DNA of 64,000 nucleotides from Apricaphanius iberus (GCA_028564705.1 JAPXFQ010000840.1:310001-374000), one strand, 5' to 3'. Shown: positions 23,504 through 36,399, numbered from the stretch's first letter. A program made the numbers and translations. Notes: generated from the sequence alone by a model not told the origin.

Positions 23504-25500
23504 GTAAAATCTGAAATTCTGATCAGAAATCGGGGATATTTAACATGTGGGATTGTCTTGGCCCGATATCGCAGGGATTGTGGTGTGTTGTGAGTGCTAA
23601 GTTTTGTCACTTTCTAAACCATGAGGTTTTGTGCGATTTCCTGTCTGAGCTTGGAATGTTTGTGAGTAAAATCGGTTTGTGTGTGAAACAATTTTTAAAT
23701 CCTGCTGTGTGAACCAGGCTTTCGGGTGACCAACCGTCCTCTTTTCTCATGCTGTCTTTTGCGTCAGGGGGATTTCAAAACGCCTAATAGACGTGTTTTT
23801 CTTGTGAATTCCACTGTGCTTCTCTTCCCACTGGGAGCCTTTTAGATGCCTATCACTCCTCAAAGCTCTTCACTCAGCTGGTCCCGGGGAATCACGAAAT
23901 CAAAGGAGAATTGCAATTACATAAACTAAAAGGTAGTTTGCAGCGGGGAAAATGCTCATAAGTAGCAACTGCAGATATTTTTCTGTCCATGCCTTCTCCT
24001 TTTAATGTTGTTTTTGTAAAATCGATCACTGGTATCATACACACTGGGTGATTCTCAATTTTAAGGTTTAAACTGTAGGATTCCATGATACAAACCAACA
24101 AATTAGAACCACAGACCAACTGACTTCAACTCTGGTGTCACAGGTAGTCATGTTTTATTTTTGTTCTTTTTTTCGTAGTCAAGCAATCTGAATTCTGCAT
24201 GTGTCCTTTATTTTGAAAGTTCCAGATATTTTACATTGCTCCCGTGCTGGATTTGTACAACTGTAGCACATAAAAAACAGAACTGCCACATAAATTTAGG
24301 AGAGGGATGTGACACAACGGTTCTGAGACGTGCCAAATTTGCGCTGCTTCGTGCCCTGTGGAAACAGTCCCAATGACTTGAATGGCAGCTATCAGCTTTG
24401 TACACTTCATGGACATTACACGCCACTTAAGCGTCTGGTGGAAAGCAGGGGCCAATGAGCATAGTAAAATTGACTGTTGCGATCTATGCACTACGACACC
24501 CTTTCTTTCATTTGACGTCCTCCCTGAGCTGCTGCCTAGTGCCTGGTACTGATCAGTTCATAGATGGAACGACAGCAGGCTGTGCTGCGATGCGCCGCAC
24601 CACGTTACCCTGTGCCTCACAACATTACGGCTATTTACAAGTAATCAAAGTGCAATTGTAGTTTTACAGATGAACAGAGCTGGCAAAGCTGGTGTGTGTT
24701 TTTTGTGTATAACAAAAGCGGTAAAGCTCCAGCAGGTCACATTGGCACAAAAATAGAATAAAGCTGTGCAAAGTGAGAGTTTATCTATAAATGAACTAAG
24801 GATGGTGAAAGTAAAAACTAAAGACTGGAGTAGACCATTTATTGTCTTTTTGAGACTTCTGTTTTTTACTTTTTAATATTACATTGACAAAATACTTTTT
24901 TGCGAAATATTATTGCTGCTGGTACATTTTCTAATTAAGAATTGTATTTTTTCTATTATTAATGAATTTTCTGAGATTTTAAAATAATCTTTGTGCTTAT
25001 TGACTTGCGAAAGCCTGTTTGAAATTTTTTGTTTAACTGATCATTCCAACCACGTGGAGAATGCACACATTAAATATGTTAAAATCAAAAGTCTTTGCAC
25101 AATCCTGAAAATGTTTCTGGACTGGGTTAAGTGTGGGCAATCAAAATATGGTCACCATAGTCTTCTTTATTTCCGCTCTTAGGGTTTAGTCAATCAGCAC
25201 CAAGAAACATTAATGTAGATATCAAGGATCAGACAAAATGTTTGTAAGAAAGGCTTTGTGAAATTTTAAGATTTTTTTGGACTCCCATGTTTGCAGATTT
25301 TTTTTGGTTGAAAGTATTATGATGCAGACTATGCAAGTTGTGTCCAGTTCGGTTATTTCATGTCTCCTACCCTGCCAGAGCTTCTGTCCCACAGATAACC
25401 CTTCCACAGCCACAGGTTGTCTCCCGCTGATCAATGCATGTGTTTCTGTAGTTTCGCTTCTCAGTCGAAAAAAACAACAAAAACAGACAACTGTTTAAGC
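23504..25500. other. Upstream intergenic, nothing recognised
   Basis: No exon-like signal. 24280-24660 is somewhat richer in GC and in overlapping open frames on both strands, but without any domain. Confidence 0.45.
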
Positions 25501-25519
25501 ACAAAACAAAGGACACAGG

Positions 25520-26240
25520 TTATGCTACAGCAGGGATGGGGGAGAACGAGCGGAGGGAGTGGTTGTGCAAAGCTCTATAGATGGATGGATATGAGAGAGA
25601 GAGAGAGAGAGAGTGAGAGAGAGAGAGAGAGAGACAGAGTGCGTGTTCAGCCCTCTGGACTCCTTTCTCCTCCTCCTGTGTCTTTCTGCCAGCTGATGCT
25701 TACTGGAGGTGAAGCTGTGTTTCTCTTTGCTTTCATCCCGGTTGATTCGGCTCGGATCGACCAGTTCTTCCTCTTTTCTTAAAAGACGCATTTTGACCTG
25801 CCACTTCTGATGACAGCACAGGTGATCAGTTCGCTTGAAGAAGACAACCCCTGAGTGAGACGCAGCGGTCAGACCCAGAAGAGTGCACAGCAGCACGGGG
25901 AGGGAAGCAGCAACTTATCGGGACTGTGTCCGCCGCTCGGAACTCAGATTCTATCAGCTCTGGTAAGGGCGGATTGTGCGCATCCTGCTGCAACAAAGCG
26001 ATTTGATTTTTCTCTCTTTCGCTCTCTCTCTCTCTCTCTCCTCTGTGCGTCCCGGACCACCGCAGCGCGCGCCGCAGGACAACACGCGCCCCTGTCTGCG
26101 CGTGTTCCTGTCGGTGTGTTTACATCGCGTGCCACTCCAGGTTAAACAACAGAAACGCACAGCGCGTGACACACCATCGTGGAGCAAACGATGTTTGCTT
26201 CCAGAGAGCGTGGTGGTGTGGTGCGTTTAGGTGCTCATCT
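25520..26240 (+). promoter_or_regulatory. CpG-rich candidate promoter and 5'UTR exon (oprl1?)
   Basis: This is the only CpG-dense stretch in the window, strongest at 25850-26200 (for example CACCGCAGCGCGCGCCGCAG). It sits on the oprl1 strand 14.3 kb before the first coding exon. A strong splice donor, CTCTG|GTAAGGGC, lies at 25962/25963. The next coding exon begins after a pyrimidine-rich tract and TTAG, so a leader exon ending at 25962 and joining to 40268 is consistent. A GA microsatellite (25592-25634) and a CT run (26018-26041) flank it. The assignment to oprl1 is inferred from order and strand; it could instead start a different or non-coding transcript. Confidence 0.5.
25592..25634. repeat. 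GA microsatellite
   Basis: Two near-perfect GA tracts separated by GTGAGA, just upstream of the CpG-rich segment. Polypurine runs like this are common near vertebrate promoters. Confidence 0.95.
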
Positions 26241-26594
26241 AATTGTTTCGGTGTTGTGTTTGAGTGCTAGGAAAAGCCGGAAGTTTAAAAAGTAAATTTA
26301 CTTTGAACACCTGCTGGGACTGACGTGCGTCCTCCGCTTTCTGATTGGACATCGGGCAATGTCTTTGTTGCTGAGGTGTGTTCAGCACAGGCGTTTCAAT
26401 TGCGAGCTGAGTGATGTTGGTGTGATATCCCATAACGCTATAAAGCCCTCATATCCAAGATCCCCAAGAATAAATCATACAGACAGATTAAGAGTGATCT
26501 CTCACACTGAGAAAGCATCTATTCTTAATAAGAAAGAAACAGATCATTCTTTTATAATTTCTAAAGGCATCTGAGGGGGAAAAATCTGTTTAAA

Positions 26595-27780
26595 CAGAAA
26601 AGCAAGCAATCAAATGTATTTAAATAGCACCTTTCACAGATGGCAAGTCACAAAGTGCTTCACAAAATTACAATAAATGCAGAATAAAAAAAGTTTAAAT
26701 GACAGATAAAATATTTAGGCTAACAGAAATTTTGAAATACATATTCATCAAATAGGCTACCTCTAAATCTACTATGATGTAAATACTATGGTAAATTAGG
26801 TCTGCATGCTACTGATATAATCTGTGGGTTGAAAAAGAGACAATGGGAGATGACGACAAGTCAGTTAAAAAAACGTTACATGTTAAATCATAAGACAATA
26901 GGCAAACAAAAAGGGACGTTATATATGACAAAATAAAGAGGAGAAATGAAAAGCTCCAATCCAGTCTAGAATTAACAATCTTCCAGTGATTATTGATAAA
27001 TAAGGCAGCTTGAAACAGATGGTTTTAGCCTTTATTTACACGAACTCAGTGTTTCAGCAGCTTGCTGTTATCTGGATGTTTGTTCCAGATTAGATCATAA
27101 CAACTGAATGTTGCTCCTCAGTTTTTGGTTCTGATTCTGGGAATGCAAAGTAGACAGGAACCAACATAGCTGGGTGGCCTTGATGGTAATTAGGATGATA
27201 GATTCTTAATCAATTTTAGTGCTAAGTCATTTAGTGATTTTATAAATTAGGAAGAGTATTTTAAAGTATATTCTCTTAGCTAAAGGGAGCCAGTGTAAGG
27301 ACTTTAGAACTGGGTTGATGTGTTCTTCTTTCCTGGTTCTGGTGAGGATGCCATCAGCAGCATTCTGGATCAGCTGCAGCTGTCTGATTGACTTTTAAGG
27401 CAGACCTGTGAGGACGCTGTTGTAGTAATCAATCCAACTAAAGATAAATTAATGGATACATCAGCCCTATAATCCTGGAAATGTTCTTCAGGTGATAAAA
27501 GGCTGAGCTTGTTATTTCCTTCATGCGACCCTTGTTGTTCAGGTCTGCACCTAGATTCTGGGTCTGATTCTTACTTTCCAGCTGTATTGACTGAAGCTGT
27601 GTGCCGACTCTTGATTGTTTCTCTTAAGGTCCAGACATAATTACTTCACTTTTGTTTCTGTTCAGTTGGAGAAAGATGCCAGATACAAACACGTATTTGT
27701 TTTATGTTTCTGCTGAATGGATTCATAATCTCCTGGTGACAATAGAGCTGTATATCATCTGCATTGTTATGGTAACTACT
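26595..27780 (-). mobile_element. L2-like LINE, antisense, RT C-terminal half
   Basis: On the minus strand QLQLIQNAADGILTRTRKEE and HINPVLKS (about 27310-27395) match the post-RT block. The complement of a YADD-type motif lies at about 27750-27770 (CTGTATATCATCTGCATTGT), and the tail words GCACCTTTCACAGATGGCAA lie near 26615. This is the longest copy of the family in the window. It is frame-broken and antisense to oprl1. Confidence 0.8.
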
Positions 27781-28437
27781 TTTCTAACTTGATAACAGAA
27801 TAGTGTCAGTGGATCTCAAACTGGACAATGTAGGGTAGACTGAGGTAGGGTGGTCATAGTTTTTGTTTCTGTATTCATTTATTCGTCACTGAAACATCCT
27901 TCAGTAAACATTCCTTCATTAAATCAAAGCCTTTTTGCAGGCAGTTGTAACAAAAAAGTCTTTTTAAAATGCTTTAATGTGTTTTTTCATTTAGATGCAG
28001 TTCCAGAGCTCTAACACCTAGACATCAGAGACTGAACCAGTGAAGAAGTTACATATAGGTCATTTTTTCCAAGTTAGAATCAAAAATGTTTCACAACATA
28101 AGCTGCAGAGGGGCTCATGCCTTTGTTTGCCTTGGGGCATCGAACTTCTAAATTCACCACTGGAAATAAGACATTTCTTTTTCGGGACCTTAGTATATAA
28201 AAACCTTAAATTAAAACTAATTTCTATTTATTTTTCAACTGATCTCTGTTAAGGCAAATTGACTTATTTGAAGTATTATTAAGTAGATCATAGAAGATGA
28301 TTTTAAATCCTCGGTTATTAAAGCAGCTGCTAAATGCTGTCGTGGTGGATTACAAATTGATGCTCTGTCACCTTAAACAGGGCACTATTTTGCATATAAA
28401 AGTAGGGTTATTACAAAACTGATCAAAAAAAAAAAAA
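27781..28437. other. No gene recognised
   Basis: AT-rich sequence inside the putative 5' intron; an A run is at 28426-28438. Confidence 0.5.
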
Positions 28438-28439
28438 AC

Positions 28440-28700
28440 AACTGCAAGGGTATGAAATGGCATTGGGGGATCTGCACTCTTGCTAAAAAATGTCTTTATC
28501 CAGGATCTCAATGTTTCAGCAGCTTTGTAGTCATCTGGAAGTTTGGTCCAGAGCATGGAGCATTAAAACTAAAAGCTTCTTCTCCATATTTGGTTGTAAT
28601 TCTAGGGATTTGGCTAAGCTTAAAAACCTCAGTGGTTTGGGGTGTTGGTACAATGACAAAGATTTGTAAAAACCTCTACAGTTTCTGCATACGATTCTAG
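28440..28700 (-). mobile_element. L2-like LINE C-terminal fragment, antisense
   Basis: The minus strand encodes LWTKLPDDYKAAETLRSW then IKTFF (about 28490-28556), the LWNKLPDD...AETL..FK...KTFLF block. It is a short, truncated copy. Confidence 0.7.
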
Positions 28701-29441
28701 CTTAACCAGCCTTTATTTATATGTTTTCAGAAAATAAAACTTGAAAATGTTTATTATTGTAAACAATTTGGAATTCATAACTGAGTTCCACGCCTTACAT
28801 ATTAATAGACAAAATGTAAAGAAATATTTTTCTCTGTTGGAAATGTCAGAAATGCGTTGTTGCACATATCTGTTCTAACATAAAAGAACATCATTTAAAA
28901 AAGGATGAAAAACACTTTTACAGATATTGAATCCACTGGAAATACAGCATCTTACATTACATTTATCTGAAAGTGTATTTTTCTCATGTTGTTTGTCAAC
29001 CTTGTGTAAAGGTCCTTCAAAGAGAAGAAGCTGGCTAATTGCTACTATTTTGCTGTAGGATTACATTTTTTGCACCCTTAAGCCTCTTGTCTCTGTGAGG
29101 TGGGAAAATATTTTGAATGTAGAGGAAACTTAAGTGCTCAGTGATTCATTGCTGATATCCTAGTTTTTTTATGCTTTGGTGATAACATTAGCAGCTTCTT
29201 CACTTCACAGTTTTAAGGGCCTCGAGAGGGGCTCTCAGGGCTCCTAAATGGAGAGCACACCTTCATGGACTGTTTCTTTAGTTATATTCACACCACAGGT
29301 ATGTGGATCAGGATGGCAGTGGTAGCAACAGATGAGTGAGAATCACAAGTCCTCTGTTGAACAGGTTTTCAATAAAGCATAGGCTTGCATTTTCTGAAGC
29401 TAATAATCATTACCGTTTATATATGAAATATTTTTATATCA
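28701..29441. other. No gene recognised
   Basis: AT-rich intronic sequence. Confidence 0.5.
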
Positions 29442-30388
29442 CAGAGGTGTAATGGTACATGTTTTCATATTTTTCGGTACAGCCCCGTCGGTTTGGTAAA
29501 CATGTGTATTGAACGAATCCAGCAGTTTTTTTTTTTTTTTACCTGAACGCATGCTGAATGTTTATTTGCAGAACCCAGTATGTAAGGCAACGTTTCCGCA
29601 GCACAAATTTAAAAAGCAACACCAAAATAAACCAGAAAGTATCCAAGCTATCACTGAACTCTGCTATTTGGGAACATTAATGGTTTCTCATGAAGCTACA
29701 GTAGAAAAAGAAAGATGGAACGAACAAGAACTTTGTCAGCAAATGCATCTTTCAGCAGCAATGAGGTCCTTAACACATCCTGTACTGGACTGAATGACTC
29801 ACCTGAAAAAGTGTCTAGCTGAATGGAAACATCACTGTTACTGGAGAAAAACCAACTGACGTCACCAAGGCGACGAGTAAAATCCAATCAGACCAAACTC
29901 CTGATTTTGTGTAAAATATAAGTTGGAAGAATCCCTGTTAATAAGTAGAGCTGGGAGACTAGACTTCGGAAATAACAAAACAACTCCAAAGTGAGTTAAG
30001 CATGTTTTATTGTTATATGTGAGCAAATTATTAATCAAGCATTTTAAATCATTAACACTGACTTTTTTTTAATTATTTTTTTGGGTTATATTATTTTCTA
30101 CTCTGGCTATGTTTGCTCCTACTATGTTTTTGTTAGAAAATCACATAAAATCTCCAGTTTATTCAATACGTTCAACTTTTTTAAGTTATAGAACATAATA
30201 AAATAAAACTAATTTCAGAAATCGAAAGTAAGGAATTCAGGATTTTTTCCTATTGTTGATCAAAGTCATGTACTCACGTGTATTTATTTTTTCTTTATCA
30301 AAGTGTAATGAAAATGATCCTAACCGTTACTTTCAAACCCCCAACTACACACTAAACTGTTACATTTTTGTCTACCGTTACACCCTTA
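29442..30388 (+). mobile_element. hAT element, non-autonomous, about 0.95 kb
   Basis: It starts CAGAGGTGTAATGGTACATG and ends CTACCGTTACACCCTTAA, whose complement TTAAGGGTGTAACGGTAG mirrors the start. GGTGTAACGGTAC ends are a hAT signature. The internal sequence is shared, in opposite orientation, with 55720-59339 over at least 760 bp (for example GGAAACATCACTG, TTCTACTCTGGCT, TTTAAGTTAT..A.CATAATAAA). No transposase is recognisable. Confidence 0.75.
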
Positions 30389-31703
30389 ACGTACAACCTC
30401 ATTTAATGCTGAAATGTGAAACTGTTTTTTTTTATTAATCTATAAAAGCTGGAGAATTTAATGATGACTTTTGCTGGTTCATACATTTACTATGCAGTGA
30501 CTTCACAATAGGCTGCTATCATATTAAGACGGCTCTTCTGCTGAAAAAAGAGCTTTTATGAAGGGTTGAATAACAGCAATCAGTTCTTGTTCAAGGTCTG
30601 TGTCACGGCTGTTTGGCTAAACTGAACAGAAACTGCCTTCAATAGGTTTCATTACTGAAGATTGCAGATTTGATTTCTCCAGGCTCCTAGTTGGCATTTT
30701 TTTGATTCATGAATTTGATTGTGTGGCTTTCCTTTGTATTGGACTGGATGGTATGCAACTGGATTTGAGTATGAAGCTGATTGCATTAGATTGAGTTGTA
30801 ATTTGATTCTTCTGGAATGAATTCAAAAGGACTATTTGGACTGGATGTAACTGGATTTAAATTTGACCTGCATGTTTTTGTTTTTGTAGAGTGCCTTTAG
30901 GGCACTCTTGTTGTTATTTTATGTATTCTTGTTGTTGTTTTATTACAAATAAATTAAGCTGAAGTGAATATGGTATTTTCAGTTTGATAAGTTAAAAAAC
31001 CCCAGCTCGCTTTGTTGTTGCTAGCTGAGGGTTGATGCAACAAAGTGCTGCATCTCTGAAAGCACCAGTATTAGCCTCAGACGCAACAATAAGAACACTG
31101 CATTGAATACTGTATTGGAGACATGAAACAGGAACTGGGATTGTCTTTAGGCGTTAAATCAGCTGTAAACACATTGGCAGGTTGAAAATAAGCAGACACT
31201 TTGACTTCCTCCAGTTTACCTGAACTTTTTGGCCTTATTAACAACTGTTTGTATTAGATGTTTCCTCCGAGGAGGCTGTGAGCTGAACCAATGTTTGGTG
31301 CAACGTACCTTCAGACTCTTTTTGCTGATAACATTTGTGTAAATTTAGTTAGCAATATTTATTGCTTGCCTGTCTGTGTTTAGCAGTTGTCCCAGTCTCC
31401 TTGCAGCTGCTTGGAATTCTTAACATCTGTTTTAAAATAACTGACACAAGTTTTATTGCAGGAGCTGAAGTAGTTTATTGCTGTTTCCGTGGTGATTGCT
31501 TCTTTACTTCAAATAATACAGCCCAATCACACGTTCTTCAATAGTTGGATTCTTTATATCTTACCAAATATCTGGTGAACCTCAGTGGATCACAGGCTCC
31601 ATTATGGCATGGCAGTGAAAGACTGAAACAAACAAAACCCAACACCATTTGGTTCTTTTTCTTTCTACACAAATTTTCTTACCCAATAGTGTTCCTTATT
31701 GGC
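30389..31703. other. No gene recognised
   Basis: AT-rich intronic sequence; nothing delimited. Confidence 0.5.
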
Positions 31704-32403
31704 TTAAAGGTGCAATATGTAAAAGATTTACTGTGAATTAATCACATAACAGTCTAATATCCCAACCATGTTGTTAAAAAGATTACAATGAAACAGATTT
31801 CGATCTCAGCTGGCTGGGTGGTTGTACGTTTTTGTCATTTTAAAACCGCTGCTACGGGAAGTAGTCATTGTTTACAAGATCTGTCCTCTATACTTCCTGG
31901 TTCCAGGGCTAATCAAACTTGAGCCTGCCAGGTTTCCAAGTCTTCAACACTAAACAGCGCACTAACAGCGATCTAACACTTGGTAAATTGTAAAACTAAA
32001 ATATGTCTGAAACGTTGCATAAACCTGTTCAGAAAGTATTTGAGTGTCAATAAACTCGGTTTGTTCTTCTACACCGAGTTGTCCTGGAGTGGTGTAACAA
32101 TGACACCGACTGGGCTAAAGGCTAACGTTGAGCTAACAATGTCTGCTCTAAAAATATCTTAAGCTGCTTTATCAATTAACAACAACTTGATATTGCAGTG
32201 AAATGTATTTCTTCTTATCAACTTACTGTATTTAACTTGTCTGCTCATCATCGTGTATCTTCTGGCTAATCAGTGACTGACAACTCTCCATGAAATTCAC
32301 AGAGAGGATGGTGTGAGTGAGAGTGGACTAAGTTGTTTTTCTTTATGGACTGCAGTACTCCATTTTGACCACAAGATGTCAATATATCATATTGTACCTT
32401 TAT
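31704..32403. mobile_element. MITE with AGGTGCAATATG ends, TTAA-type site
   Basis: The left flank TTAA (31704-31707) is followed by AGGTGCAATATGTAAAAG. The right end CATATTGTACCT (to 32399) is followed by TTAT, so the duplication is TTAA with one change. The inverted ends match at 10 of the first 12 bases. About 690 bp, no transposase. TTAA duplication fits piggyBac or Kolobok-type mobilisation. Confidence 0.65.
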
Positions 32404-34354
32404 TTGGAGTATTGACAAAACAGAGCATGACATCATAAAAATCAAAAGAAATACATCAATAAAAAGAAGAAATAAAAGCAGCTACAAGCTAAACACATCT
32501 ACAAATTAAATATTCTGCTGACTGTTCGTCACAAAGTACATGAACAAGAGCTGCACCACATAACCTGATTTTGATTTATGTCTGTAATTTGACTGGGTCA
32601 TTGGAACACATGAATATGCTTTGATCTAAACCGTCCAACTTTAGCTCTGCCTGAATATTTCGGGTTGTGTTCCAGCTGGAAGGTGAGCCATCTCTCCCAG
32701 TCTTTATTCAAAGATCAAAGCGTTACAGTTGCATCCAGCCCCCAGGATTCTTTCATATGTATAATATTGATGACCCCCAGTAGGCTACATAACGCTCTCA
32801 CCAGCCACACTACATATTCCTTAATACACCAGTAAAGTCACTTACTGCTAAAATTGACGGGGTGTAATGCTGTGACCTCAGCTAAACGTTACTGATAAAG
32901 GTAGCACAAGGCACAGTGAGTTCACATGGAATGACAACGACTTTGACGGCAACAAAAAGGTCTGGAGCTGCTGGAATACGTTCATTTTTGAGATAGCATA
33001 AGCACCTGCATACATGCATTTGAGGTTTATATAAGTGTAGTCTGACGGCCCATGGTCCCCTCACAGATTTTCCTCCTCGTCCCTGAATTCTTTACGTGGT
33101 TGTACAGAAGTGTGCGGGAAACCCGTTTTTGTAAAAAAGGTGGACTGTTAAATTCAATATTAATAAAATCTCTCACTTGTTATATCCCCACAGCATGACG
33201 CTGCCACCTGTGGTGTGGATTTTGTGTTCTGGGTGATATGTGTGAGCTTTTCTCCACACATAGAGCTTATTGGTGGTTAAAAAGTTACATTTTAGCCACA
33301 TCTGACCAGAGCACATATTGTACACATAGCAATGGTCACTACTGTATAAACTTTTTGAAGTTGCCTAACATTTAATTTCCATGTTGTGATAAGTGTAATA
33401 TTTTTCAAATTATTGAGCATACCCAACAATTTTTTTTTAACATACACTCTGTAACTTTGCAGATATTTGCCCTATGTTGCCCTCGCATGGCTTCCGGTGT
33501 AATGTCCATGTCGTAAAACCAAATCTCTATGGAGGGTAATTGAACAACTGTACGGTTTTACAAGCTCCCCAGCCAAAATAACACAACATCAAACATGGCT
33601 TAAAGTACTCCGGCACCATGCCGGATCTCCGGCATTTGACTGATTCAGAATTTTTTTTTTATTTTTATCTCAGAGTGGTTTTGAACGCAGGATCTAAGGC
33701 AAGCCCCGGTTGTTCTCCCGTAATCAGAAGAATGGAGGCTAAATTCATGAAGCCAGGGGGAGATATAGTCATGGTCGACAAGGGCCTTTAAAACAAGTGG
33801 CGCTGGGCATGGATAGAGGATAAAGGTGGAGACTGCAAGCCGTTTGGGAGCTGGTGCCACAACCTAAGGGAGCCTGGTTTTTGTGTGTTGTGTCCAAGAA
33901 GTTAGTATATGCAACTAGCGGGGGAAAAAGCTCTTCACCGACATGGAGATGCCGGCATAAAACAGCTGTCCGTTCGCTCAAACACACAAGCTGTTTGCCG
34001 GCAACAGCCACCGCTGACGTAGCGGTGGCTGTGGCTGTTGAAAATACGTGTGTGCTTGTTCATTGCGGAACACAATTTATCATCGTAGATCTATGCAAAA
34101 TTTGCGGTTGATAAAAATACGTTAACAAAACTGTCCGTTTCCCATTATTATGCCAGTTATATGAACACACATGTCACACCAGATATCAAGAAACGTCTGT
34201 CTGATAAGCTCAAAGGATGTATGTTTTCTCTGAATGTTGATGACTTCTTGGAGCACTTTATTGGTTTACTGCCTCTACAGATGTGTTAAAGAGGAGAGGA
34301 GTCAAGACTCAATGTAATGTATTTCCAATAACTTAATTTGCCATTGTTTTGAAC
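32404..34354. other. No gene; repeat-like block 33.4-34.1 kb
   Basis: No exon is recognised. 33551-33596 (ACGGTTTTACAAGCTCCCCA ... AACATCAAAC) has a related copy at 35063-35105, showing a dispersed repeat. 34001-34040 contains a palindrome, CAGCCACCGCT / AGCGGTGGCTG (34005-34015, 34021-34031), with a 5-base loop. Confidence 0.45.
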
Positions 34355-34800
34355 AAAAGGCAAGGCAATTTTATTTGTATAGCACACTTTCAACACAAGG
34401 CAATTCAAGATGCTTTACATGATTACAAAACTAATTAAAATAACTAATATAACTACTAATCATCCATCCATCCATTTTCTTAACCGCTTAATCCTTAATG
34501 GGTCGCGGGGGGGGTCTGGTGCCTATCTCCAGCTGTCAATGAGCGAGAGGCGGGGTACACCCTGGACAGGTCGCCAGTAACTACTAATTTACTAGCCATA
34601 TTAGAAAGCATAGACAATAAAACAATGTCATTTAGTGTTTGATAAAAAATCATTTGTATGAAAATTAAAAATAGGCAAACAAGAAATCATTAGCAATTGA
34701 GAGAAAACAATAATAGGATCAGTTACTCATAAGCAAATCTAAATTAGTAAGTTTTTATTTTAGATTTAAAAGAGTTAGAAAAAGTGATACAAAAATTATA
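34355..34800 (-). mobile_element. L2-like LINE 3' tail, antisense, interrupted
   Basis: AAAAGGCAAGGCAATTTTAT, CACACTTTCAACACAAGGC and the following AT-rich 3'UTR are the complement of the family tail at 16243-16740. The copy is split by the 118-bp insertion at 34461-34578. Confidence 0.75.
34461..34578 (-). mobile_element. 118-bp RTE-like 3' end with 10-bp target duplication
   Basis: The insert runs from CATCCATCCATCCATTTTC to GGACAGGTCGCCAGT. On the minus strand this is a common fish LINE/SINE 3' module ending in a GGAT repeat. It is flanked by a perfect direct repeat AACTACTAAT (34451-34460 and 34579-34588), the mark of target-primed insertion. A second copy is at 36670-36780. The clade name (RTE/Rex3-like) is inferred. 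Confidence 0.8.
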
Positions 34801-36399
34801 GAAAAGTTGCAATTTATGTTTTTGTATAAATTGCCCTTAACATTACTCACTTTAGCTGAATAATGTTCACTTTAACGCAGCGGTAACTCACTACGAAATG
34901 TGCTGAAATTATACAATGAAACAAAAAGGATAAATAAACATAATCCTGCGGTTTTATAATCTTTGCATTGCGACATGGGGGTTGCTGGCTATCTGCAAGA
35001 CCAAGCCGACAGCTGAAGTGGATGTGGAAATATCAATGGAGCATATCTGAAGAAGTGTACTGACGGTTTTAAAACCTCGCCTGGCAAAAAAACAAAACAT
35101 CAAACCTACGATGTGTCAGCTAGTAAACAGTTTCCCTTGCACTGTATCCATCATCATGCCCAAATAACCCTGGAACATGCATGTATTACTTACCAATCCA
35201 TTAGCAACACGAATAGTTCAGCATCCATACATCCTGCTGTATCTCTAATGTCTCTTTCACAGCATCTGACCATACAAAACTGAAAAGTTTTAACACTGGA
35301 TTTTAGAAAATAATTCTACTTTGACTTAAACTGATCAACAGTTTGACAGAAAATATCTTTCACAGGAGTGAAGGGATGAAAATTTTCTCTGACCTGTCTT
35401 CCCATCTTGCTGCTACGCCAACGTAACACTGCAACTTTGTGAGACTAAGAAGAAGTGATTTAATTTTTGGGTTTGGTCAGAAATTAAGCGATAACTTACA
35501 CTGCTCTTCCGAGTCAGAGAGCTCAAAAGTGGCTCCCAAATCTGCGCTCTCCGCTGGAAGAACGCAGCGACAGCAGGAACACAGCCGTGCATCTCATAAA
35601 GAGACATTTTACAACATAGGGATGAGGGGGTATTAGTGATTGCTCCTCTACTTTAAGACATGCTAATGTAGATTAAAGCCAATGTCTCGCCATCAATTCA
35701 CTGATGCCAAGCTAACATACAGTAGCTCTACTGCCTTCTTTGATGTCCAGCTCGATCGCCTTTAACTTTAAAGTAGCATCACATACATTTATTTGTGTGT
35801 TTTTCATGATGACGGTGTGTGCACGTTGCGAAAAATAACATTCATATACAAAACTAGTACCCTCTTTGGCACATAATCTTTCCCCACATCTGTCTCACTT
35901 TTGTAATTCCTGTCACAGTGCCCCCCAGAGGCCATTGGTCATTAAAAATCTATAAATATATAGCCCAAAAATTACGGTATGTATTTGTGTTATTTTAGAC
36001 AGATTAACGTCATGCTTTTCGAAATCTTAACTGAAATGCAAAGGTAAAGAAAATGTGTTCTGACACCAATAAATTCTGAGAAAATGGAAAATGTCACTCC
36101 CTGGAAGTAATTCCAGGCTTGTCAGCCATAATTACTTTCTTCACTGATGTTGATAGAAACTTCAGATGAGAGATGAGGAAAAAAATGTTCCATTAAAATA
36201 AAGCAAATACAATATGAAAGTTGTGAACATTAATGAGTTGCCACCATCAAATGTGTTTTAAAGAGAGAGATGTCATGTTGTTGCTTCATCAAACCAAATG
36301 CATGCTCAAATGGATTTGGATTGGACATGTTTACTGTTTTTAGTCAGAAGTTTCCATACAGTCATCAGCAATGACATTTTATTTTAGGGATTTTAAATC
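34801..36399. other. No gene; unresolved repeat-like sequence
   Basis: Contains the second copy of the dispersed segment (35063-35105) and a moderately GC-rich patch at 35420-35600 without any domain. CTATAAATATATAG at 35950-35963 is a TATA-like palindrome with no transcript evidence. Confidence 0.4.

Noticed and set aside
1..25500. rgs19 as an upstream divergent neighbour of oprl1 (as in mammals)
   Set aside because: No RGS-domain exon is recognisable on either strand in this half.
25417..26230. Several overlapping frames on both strands around the CpG-rich segment
   Set aside because: They run through GA/CT repeats (RERERE, SLSLSL) and GC-rich leader sequence. None has a domain.
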